Shown piece by piece: positions 24,921-30,633 of a stretch of DNA of 30,633 nucleotides. The notes beneath the pieces are model-generated. The model was not told the origin of the DNA and did not search any database. It saw only the letters and a list, made by a program, of their open reading frames with translations. The stretch is from Bacteroidales bacterium UBA3290 (lineage in GTDB: Bacteria; Bacteroidota; Bacteroidia; Bacteroidales; UBA932): NCBI GenBank assembly GCA_002361615.1, contig DETK01000023.1, forward strand, positions 16,789-47,421. The letters are read 5' to 3'. A program made the position numbers and the translations under genes. The first letter of the stretch is position 1, and each line of letters starts with the position of its first letter.

Positions 24921-27900
24921 TTAGAATGAGAATTCGAGGCCAAAGGTGTAGGTCTTTCCGATCGGGGTTTCCCAGCCTCTGGTACCGTATTGGTTGACTT
25001 CAGGGTCCGCTTCCTTGTACTTGGCGAAGGTCAGCAGGTTGCCGCCCGTGAAGTACACGCGGATGTTGTTGACGGAGATCTTCTTCGTCAGGACGGTCGG
25101 GAAGTTGTAGGAGAGCGTGACGGTCTTCAGACGGAGGAACGAGGCGTCGTGCAGGTGGCGGGAGCTGCGCTGCATGGCGTCTTCCAGGTCGGTACCGCGG
25201 AGCTTCGGCTCCGTACCGGAGGTGTTGGTCTCGGTCCACATGTTCTCGAAATATTCCCGGGCACGGATACGGTTCCAGTAGTAACCGTCATCCGCCACGT
25301 CGCGCCAGGCGCCGTTGGCCAGCTGGCCGCCGATCTTGTAGTTGAAGTTGAGCGCCAGGCTCAGACCCTTCCAGGCCACGTCGGTGTTCAGACCGCCGAA
25401 AAGGAACGGGTTGGCATCGCCGATGATCACTTCGTCCGCATCGGTCAGGTCGTACACGACGTTGCGGCCGTTGTAGGTGATGTCCTTGTTCTCGTTGTTC
25501 GAATACCAGAGGTTCGCACCGGTGGTCGGCTCGACGCCGGCCCACTCGCGGCCGTAGAAGGCCAGGGTGGATTCACCCTCGCGGTAGATGAACTTCGCAC
25601 GGTCGTCGCCGCCCGTCGGATCCCACCAGATGATGTCCTGGCCGCCGTAGAGTTCGGTGACCTTCGATTTCAGGAACGAACCGTTGACGCCGGCGCTCCA
25701 GCGGAAGTTCGAATTCTTGATGATGTCGCCGGCCAGTTCGAACTCGACACCGTGGTTGTTGATGGAGCCCACGTTCTGCAGCGTGGAGCTGAAACCGGTG
25801 ATGGTCGAGATGGGCACATCCTGCAGCAGGTCCTTGGAATCGCGGTTGAAGTACTCGACGCTACCCGTGAGGCGGTTGTCGAAGAAGCCGAATTCGAGGG
25901 CGAAGTTGGAGGTGTAGCTGGTCTCCCAGGAGAGGTTGGCATCGGCCGCGTTGATCAGGCCGCCGCCCGGGCTCTCCATATATTTATAGCTGTAGCCTGC
26001 GAGCGAGCGCCAGCCGTAGTTGCTGCTGGGCAGCGTACCGTTCACACCGTAGGAGGCACGGAGGCGGAGATTGCTCAGGACATCCTGGTTCTGCAGGAAC
26101 GGCTCGTTGCTGATGCGCCAGGAAGCCGCCACCGACCAGAAGTTACCCCAGCGGGCCGCGGCACCCAGGCGGGAGCTGCCGTCACGACGGAAGCTGCCGG
26201 ACAGGTAGTACTTGTTGTCGTAGTTGTATTCCGCACGGGAGAGGACGGACATCATCGTGTTGCCCCAGTAGTAGGAGTTCGCATCGAGCGTACCGGCGGT
26301 GGCGACCGTATGGAGGGCGCTCACCGGAAGGTCGCGGCCCGTGGAACGCATGAACTCGGTATTGTTCTTTTCAGCCTCGAAGCCGACCAGGGCCGTGACG
26401 TGGTGCTTGCCGAACTCCTTGTCGAAATTGAGCGTCGAGGACGAGACCGTCTTCTGGTAGTCGGTCATCATCTCGGTCACGGAACCGTTGGTCGAGGTGC
26501 CGTTGTAGTGTTCGGCGCTGTACCAGATGTGGTCGCGGACGCGGGTGTCGTCGTAGGAGAAGACGGTGCGGAAGTTCAGCCAGTCGGTGAACTTGACGGT
26601 TGCCGTCTCGTTGACGGAGACCTTGAGGGTCCGGGAGTTGTTTTCCCACAGGTCATTGTAGTACAACTGGTTCTGGGCCAGGGAAGCGTAGCGGGCGGTC
26701 CAGGGATCGCCGGTCTTGTAGTCATCCGGCCAGTAGAGAGGCCACAACAGGTTGCGGGTCTGCATGAAGTAGTTGGAGCCCGTGTTGCGGGTATCGTTGT
26801 AACCCTGCTTGTTGGTGTTGGCCAGACTCACGTTGGTAGACAGTTCGATGAGCTTGCCCACCTTCTGGGTGAGGTTGACGCGGCCGCTGATACGGTCGAA
26901 GCCGTTCACATAGACACGGCCCTGCTCTTTCGTATAAGCAAAGGAAGTATAATAGGTGCTGGTCTGCGTACCGCCGCTGACATTCAGGTCGTAGGTCTGA
27001 TAGACGGCCGTGCGGAAGTAGGCGTCGTCCCAGTCGAAGAACGCGACGTTGCCGTTGGCATCAGTACGTTTCAGTTTACCGTCGGTCTTGGGCGTGATCG
27101 TGATATGGCCGTAGCGTTCGGTGTCGTTCTTGGTCAGGTCGTAACCGAACTGGTTCCACTTGCTGTTCAACTGCCCCAGGGCGTAGCTGCTGGCGTATTC
27201 CTGCGTACGGCCGCCCGAAATGCGGTAGTCCCAGAAGATCTGGTACAGCATGTCGACGTTGTCCTGTGCGGATGCGGTCTCGAAGTTGTCCGTGGCCCAG
27301 CTGGGGGTCAGACCGACCGAAGCGCGGAACGTGATCGTCGGCTTGCCTTCGCGGCCCCGCTTGGTGTTGATCAGGATGACGCCGTTCGCGGCGCGGGAGC
27401 CGTACAGGGCGGAAGCCGCGGCGTCCTTCAGCACCGTGATGGACTCGATATCATTCGAGTTCAGGGTGGCCATCACGTTGTTGGACGTGTAGATGTAATC
27501 GCCCATCTGGCCGGTGTCGCCCGAAACGGTCGGGACACCGTCGATGACGTAGAGAGGCTCGTTGGAAGCGTTCATGGAACCGATACCGCGGATGCGGATG
27601 GCAGATGCCGAACCGACCTGGCCGGAGGACTGGGTGATCTGCATACCCGCAACCTTGCCGTTGAGGGCCTGCTCGAAGGAAACGGAAGGAACGTCCTTGA
27701 TGGCTTCCTGTTTCACCACGGAAGCGGCACCGGTGTAGGTGCCTTTCTTCGCCGTACCGTAGGCGACGACAATCGTCTCCTCCAGGGACTCGGCGTTCGG
27801 CGCGAGGGCCGCGTCGATCACCGAACGACCCGCGACGGAAACCTCCAGGTCGTTGAAGCCGATGGAAGAGAATACCAGGACTGCATTGGACGGCACGTTT

Positions 27901-28082
27901 TCGAGGACGTACGCACCGTTCTCATTGGACGCGACACCCGTCATGGTACCCTTCACCACGACACTGGCGAAGGGGATGGGCGATCCGTCCTGCGAAGAAG
28001 TCACCCTGCCGGTGACCCTGCTTTGCGCAAAGAGGGTGCTGCATGACAACACCATCAGCGCAAGGATTAAAATTTTCTTCAT
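24921..28082 (-). CDS. SusC/RagA-family TonB-dependent transporter (second locus)
   Basis: This is a 1053-residue outer-membrane transporter. The signal peptide spans residues 1-20, a carboxypeptidase-D-like domain about 21-95, a TonB-box-like ETIVVAYG about 103-110, the plug about 112-240 (with IRIRGIGSMNASNEPLYVID and LKDAAASALYGSRAANGVI) and the barrel the remainder, ending in Phe (GLEFSF). No STN domain is present. It is the first gene of a three-gene operon with susD and the MBL-fold gene. The divergent susC at 28262 is a close paralogue: the first 80 residues share the VTGRVTSS.DGSPIPFASV-type block and many later positions. It has no adjacent hybrid sensor or ECF sigma factor, so its regulator is not in this window. 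Confidence 0.95.
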   Translation of the reverse strand: MKKILILALMVLSCSTLFAQSRVTGRVTSSQDGSPIPFASVVVKGTMTGVASNENGAYVLENVPSNAVLVFSSIGFNDLEVSVAGRSVIDAALAPNAESLEETIVVAYGTAKKGTYTGAASVVKQEAIKDVPSVSFEQALNGKVAGMQITQSSGQVGSASAIRIRGIGSMNASNEPLYVIDGVPTVSGDTGQMGDYIYTSNNVMATLNSNDIESITVLKDAAASALYGSRAANGVILINTKRGREGKPTITFRASVGLTPSWATDNFETASAQDNVDMLYQIFWDYRISGGRTQEYASSYALGQLNSKWNQFGYDLTKNDTERYGHITITPKTDGKLKRTDANGNVAFFDWDDAYFRTAVYQTYDLNVSGGTQTSTYYTSFAYTKEQGRVYVNGFDRISGRVNLTQKVGKLIELSTNVSLANTNKQGYNDTRNTGSNYFMQTRNLLWPLYWPDDYKTGDPWTARYASLAQNQLYYNDLWENNSRTLKVSVNETATVKFTDWLNFRTVFSYDDTRVRDHIWYSAEHYNGTSTNGSVTEMMTDYQKTVSSSTLNFDKEFGKHHVTALVGFEAEKNNTEFMRSTGRDLPVSALHTVATAGTLDANSYYWGNTMMSVLSRAEYNYDNKYYLSGSFRRDGSSRLGAAARWGNFWSVAASWRISNEPFLQNQDVLSNLRLRASYGVNGTLPSSNYGWRSLAGYSYKYMESPGGGLINAADANLSWETSYTSNFALEFGFFDNRLTGSVEYFNRDSKDLLQDVPISTITGFSSTLQNVGSINNHGVEFELAGDIIKNSNFRWSAGVNGSFLKSKVTELYGGQDIIWWDPTGGDDRAKFIYREGESTLAFYGREWAGVEPTTGANLWYSNNENKDITYNGRNVVYDLTDADEVIIGDANPFLFGGLNTDVAWKGLSLALNFNYKIGGQLANGAWRDVADDGYYWNRIRAREYFENMWTETNTSGTEPKLRGTDLEDAMQRSSRHLHDASFLRLKTVTLSYNFPTVLTKKISVNNIRVYFTGGNLLTFAKYKEADPEVNQYGTRGWETPIGKTYTFGLEFSF

Positions 28083-28093
28083 AAGCAGTATAT

Positions 28094-28102
28094 TAGGTTA
28101 AG
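28094..28102 (-). repeat. Leader element shared by the two divergent susC genes (copy 1)
   Basis: CTTAACCTA on the minus strand, 11 nt before the susC ATG at 28082, also occurs on the plus strand at 28236-28244 before the other susC. Both leaders then read TATAC-T/C-GCTTATGAAG or close to it, consistent with a shared origin. Confidence 0.55.
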
Positions 28103-28139
28103 ATTATAAATTTTCTCCCGCGGTTTTAAATTTGTCTTA

Positions 28140-28147
28140 CAAAATTA
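28140..28147 (-). promoter_or_regulatory. -7 element of the second susC operon
   Basis: TAATTTTG on the minus strand fits TAnnTTTG and gives a leader of about 52 nt. The expected -33 position (about 28167-28170) falls inside the central palindrome. Confidence 0.5.
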
Positions 28148-28160
28148 AATAAAAAATTGC

Positions 28161-28191
28161 GGAATAACCAGCGCCTAATGGCGCTATTTCC
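28161..28191. promoter_or_regulatory. Palindrome centred between two divergent susC promoters
   Basis: The core AGCGCC-TAAT-GGCGCT (28170-28185) is a perfect inverted repeat. Outer GGAA (28161-28164) and TTCC (28188-28191) extend it imperfectly. It covers the expected -33 regions of both divergent promoters and is the only GC-rich patch in an AT-rich spacer. It is a candidate operator for a dimeric regulator. A terminator reading is possible on the plus strand because T8 follows (28193-28200). Confidence 0.5.
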
Positions 28192-28203
28192 GTTTTTTTT
28201 CGT

Positions 28204-28211
28204 TAAATTTG
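28204..28211 (+). promoter_or_regulatory. -7 element of the third susC
   Basis: TAAATTTG matches TAnnTTTG and gives a leader of about 46 nt before the ATG at 28262. The -33 position falls on the palindrome arm (about 28181-28184). Confidence 0.5.
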
Positions 28212-28235
28212 TCTAGCGATACAGGCTGCGACATC

Positions 28236-28244
28236 CTTAACCTA
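28236..28244 (+). repeat. Leader element shared by the two divergent susC genes (copy 2)
   Basis: CTTAACCTA on the plus strand, 17 nt before the ATG at 28262, is the inverted counterpart of the copy at 28094-28102. Confidence 0.55.
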
Positions 28245-28261
28245 CCTATTATATACCGCTT

Positions 28262-30633
28262 ATGAAGAGATTATTTGCAGCAGTCGTTCTGGTGCTCACA
28301 TGCAGCACCCTGCTGGCTCAGAACAAGGTGACCGGACGCGTCACCTCTTCAGAAGACGGAAGTCCCATCCCCTTCGCCAGTGTCGTGGTGAAAGGGACGA
28401 TGAACGGCGTAGCCACGGACGACAATGGTGCCTATACCCTCACCAATGTCGCTCCCGGAGCCGTCCTGGAATTTTCTTCTGTCGGCTTCTTGACACAGGA
28501 AGTCCTCTATGACGGGAAACCTGTGGTCCATGTCATCCTGCGGCCCGACACCGAATCGCTGGAAGAAGCGATGGTGGTGGCCTACGGTACGGTCAAGAAA
28601 GGATCCTATTCCGGTTCGGCCGCCGTCGTCAAGCAGGAGTCCATCAAAGATGCCCCGGTGGTAAGCTTCGAACAGGTTCTGGCAGGCAAGGCCCCCGGCG
28701 TGCAGGTGGCCTCCTACTCCGGCCAGCCTGGTGCCGACACGGATATTTCCATCCGTGGTTTCGGTTCCTTCAACGCCGGCAACCAGCCGCTCTATGTCAT
28801 CGACGGTGTCCCCGCCACCAGTGGCGACCGTGCCTGGGGTAACCTCTCCATCGGTTCGATGAACTTCCTCAACCCGGGCGACATCGAGTCCATCACCATC
28901 CTGAAGGATGCCGCGGCCGCCTCCCTCTACGGTTCCCGCGCCTCGAACGGTGTCATCCTGATTACGACCAAGAAAGGCCGTGCAGGCAAGATCACCACGA
29001 ACTTCAAGGCCAGCGCAGGTTTCTCCTACTTCGCCTACGACAACTACCCGCTCTGTACCGACGAGGAAACCGAACGGATGCACCGCATGGCATGGACCAA
29101 CTACGCCAACGACAATCCTTCGTCCTGGCAGAGCTACGGAAGCGTCGATGCCTATGTGAACGCCAAAGTCGCAGCCAACTATCCCGCCAGGGATGAAAGC
29201 AAATACATCTACAAGGATTGGGAAGACGTGCTCTTCCGCACCGGTATCGCCCAGAACTACGAGCTGAGCCTTACGGGCGGCGGCGAGCGCGGCAAAGTCT
29301 ATGCCTCCGTAGGCTGGACCGACCAGCAGGGCGTGGTGGTGATCGACTACCTGAAACGTTTCTCCACCACCATCAATGCCGAGGCCAAGGTCACCAACTG
29401 GCTGACCGTGGGTGCCACCAGCCAGTACTCCTGGCAGTACCAGAACGGTCAGCAGGACGGCTGGGCCTCCAAGGACAACCCGTTCTTCATCTGGAAAGTG
29501 GTCCTCAACGACCGCTGGCCTTACGCCTACAAGGATACGGGCGACCTCTACCTCGAAACCTGGAGCCCGAGCTTCTCGACCGTCAACCCGGTGCCGACCT
29601 ACGACAAGCAGATCAACGATGCCTGGCAGAACCGTGTGCTGCTCAAGGGTTGGGCCGAACTCAAGTTCACGGATTACCTGAAACTCAAGACGACCATCAG
29701 CGAAGACTGGCTCTACATCCACGACCGTTTCGGCTGGCTCTATGGTCACCCGAACTTCTACGCCTACAGTGACACCGGCGGTTACATGGCCGACCACCAC
29801 TTCAACATCCGCCGCCTGGTCAGCTCTTCGACCCTGAACTTCGACAAGACCTGGGGCGATCACCACGTGGCCGCAATGGCCGGTTGGGAAGCGGAAGAAG
29901 AGAATTATGAAGAATCCGTCGTCAACAAGATCGACTTCTCCTACATGGGTGCGACCCAGTCGGTCCTGGCGACGAACTTCGATGACGGCTACACCTACAC
30001 CAGCCGGAACTCGCTCCTCTCCGCCCTCGGCAGCCTGAGCTACGACTTCGGCGCCCGCTACTACCTGACCGCCACTTTCCGCCGCGACGGTTCCTCGAAG
30101 CTCGCACCGGAAACCCGCTGGGGTAACTTCTGGTCCGTATCGGGTTCCTGGCGTTTCTCCAACGAGCCGTTCCTCAAGGGTTCCGGCTGGCTGACCGACG
30201 GTAAGATCCGTGCTTCCTACGGTACCTCCGGTACGCTGCCTTCCTCCAACTACGGCTACATGTCCGTGTACAACTATACGAATTACGGCAACACCGGCGC
30301 CAGCTATCCGGCCAACCTGGCCAACTCCGACCTCTCCTGGGAGAAGAACAAGAACTGGAACGTCGGTGTCGACCTGCGGCTCTTCGATATGGCCAACGTC
30401 ACGGTCGAGTACTTCAACAAGCTGACCACCGACCTGTTGCTTGACGCTACGGTGCCTTCCACCACCGGTTTCTCCTCCACGCTGATGAACATCGGTTCGA
30501 TGGTCAACCGGGGCTGGGAAATCGCCGTGAACTTCGACATCCTGCGCAACAACAACGGCTGGAACCTCTCCGTGGGAGCCAACTGGTCGCACGTCCACAA
30601 CGAAGTGCTCGCCCTCTCCGAAGAAGGTGAATC
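28262..30633 (+). CDS. SusC/RagA-family TonB-dependent transporter, 3' end beyond window
   Basis: This gene runs off the right edge; 790 codons are present. The signal peptide spans residues 1-20 (MKRLFAAVVLVLTCSTLLAQ). A carboxypeptidase-D-like domain (about 21-95), TonB-box-like EAMVVAYG, the plug (about 112-240, with ISIRGFGSFNAGNQPLYVID and LKDAAAASLYGSRASNGVI) and most of the barrel follow. It is a paralogue of the divergent susC at 24921-28082: N-terminal domain, plug and leader are alike, while the barrel strands and loops after about residue 250 differ more, as expected if binding specificity changed. A susD partner would be expected to the right of the window. There is no STN domain. 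Confidence 0.94.
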   Translation, partial: MKRLFAAVVLVLTCSTLLAQNKVTGRVTSSEDGSPIPFASVVVKGTMNGVATDDNGAYTLTNVAPGAVLEFSSVGFLTQEVLYDGKPVVHVILRPDTESLEEAMVVAYGTVKKGSYSGSAAVVKQESIKDAPVVSFEQVLAGKAPGVQVASYSGQPGADTDISIRGFGSFNAGNQPLYVIDGVPATSGDRAWGNLSIGSMNFLNPGDIESITILKDAAAASLYGSRASNGVILITTKKGRAGKITTNFKASAGFSYFAYDNYPLCTDEETERMHRMAWTNYANDNPSSWQSYGSVDAYVNAKVAANYPARDESKYIYKDWEDVLFRTGIAQNYELSLTGGGERGKVYASVGWTDQQGVVVIDYLKRFSTTINAEAKVTNWLTVGATSQYSWQYQNGQQDGWASKDNPFFIWKVVLNDRWPYAYKDTGDLYLETWSPSFSTVNPVPTYDKQINDAWQNRVLLKGWAELKFTDYLKLKTTISEDWLYIHDRFGWLYGHPNFYAYSDTGGYMADHHFNIRRLVSSSTLNFDKTWGDHHVAAMAGWEAEEENYEESVVNKIDFSYMGATQSVLATNFDDGYTYTSRNSLLSALGSLSYDFGARYYLTATFRRDGSSKLAPETRWGNFWSVSGSWRFSNEPFLKGSGWLTDGKIRASYGTSGTLPSSNYGYMSVYNYTNYGNTGASYPANLANSDLSWEKNKNWNVGVDLRLFDMANVTVEYFNKLTTDLLLDATVPSTTGFSSTLMNIGSMVNRGWEIAVNFDILRNNNGWNLSVGANWSHVHNEVLALSEEGE

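Noticed and set aside
24990..28046. 1018-codon open frame on the plus strand, antisense to susC
   Set aside because: It is an antisense shadow of a GC-rich gene. Its translation is Val/Asp/Gly-rich without domains, signal or start context, while the minus strand encodes a complete SusC.
28126..28214. 12-bp direct repeat TTAAATTTGTCT (28126-28137 and 28203-28214)
   Set aside because: The second copy contains the -7 box and the first a TAnnTTTG-like match in very AT-rich DNA; not strong enough for a separate element.
28349..30598. 749-codon open frame on the minus strand, antisense to the third susC
   Set aside because: Shadow of the plus-strand SusC, with low-complexity Val/Gly/Asp-rich translation.
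11774..30633. ECF sigma/anti-sigma control of the SusC receptors
   Set aside because: None of the three SusC proteins has an N-terminal STN domain and no sigma or anti-sigma gene is present.

Overview
The window looks like a chromosomal fragment of a fairly GC-rich member of the Bacteroidales, probably an uncultured gut or rumen lineage. Evidence: three SusC-type TonB-dependent receptors, two SusD-type lipoproteins, a hybrid two-component regulator, PFOR-based pyruvate metabolism, and promoters of the Bacteroidetes type (TTTG, about 19 nt, TAnnTTTG). The genus cannot be fixed from the sequence alone.

Layout. (1) 1-2754 is mostly housekeeping: the 5' part of pyruvate:ferredoxin oxidoreductase (minus), a small secreted protein of unknown function (plus), and fabD (minus). 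(2) 2807-14854 is a seven-gene minus-strand polysaccharide-utilisation operon: susC, susD, a CE1-type esterase, a GH3 glycosidase, two more CE1-type esterases and a type-B carboxylesterase, closed by a strong terminator. It carries four esterases for one glycoside hydrolase and has no endo-acting glycanase, so the likely substrate is a small or pre-digested ester-decorated glycoside. (3) 15044-18967 is the divergent hybrid two-component system (propeller sensor, kinase, receiver, AraC). Between it and susC lie four GTCCA repeats spaced exactly 20 bp apart, a strong candidate for the regulator's operator. (4) 19085-20590 is a visibly AT-richer Fic gene with its own near-consensus promoter, next to the 3' end of a tRNA-Arg(CCG), and likely acquired. 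(5) 20893-22677 is a biotin-dependent-carboxylase-type carboxyltransferase subunit whose biotinyl motif is degenerate. (6) 22790-28082 is a second SusC/SusD operon (minus) whose only other gene is a metallo-beta-lactamase-fold hydrolase. Its susC diverges from a third, paralogous susC (28262 to the window end). The two share leader sequence and flank a palindrome that covers both -33 regions.

How it fits together. In the first locus SusC/SusD bind and import a glycan, the secreted esterases strip acyl groups, GH3 releases the terminal sugar, and the regulator senses the ligand and activates the operon. The second locus is a transporter-only type of system whose substrate cannot be read from the sequence. 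No intergenic stretch exceeds 300 bases. I see no CRISPR array, insertion sequence, rRNA or prophage gene.
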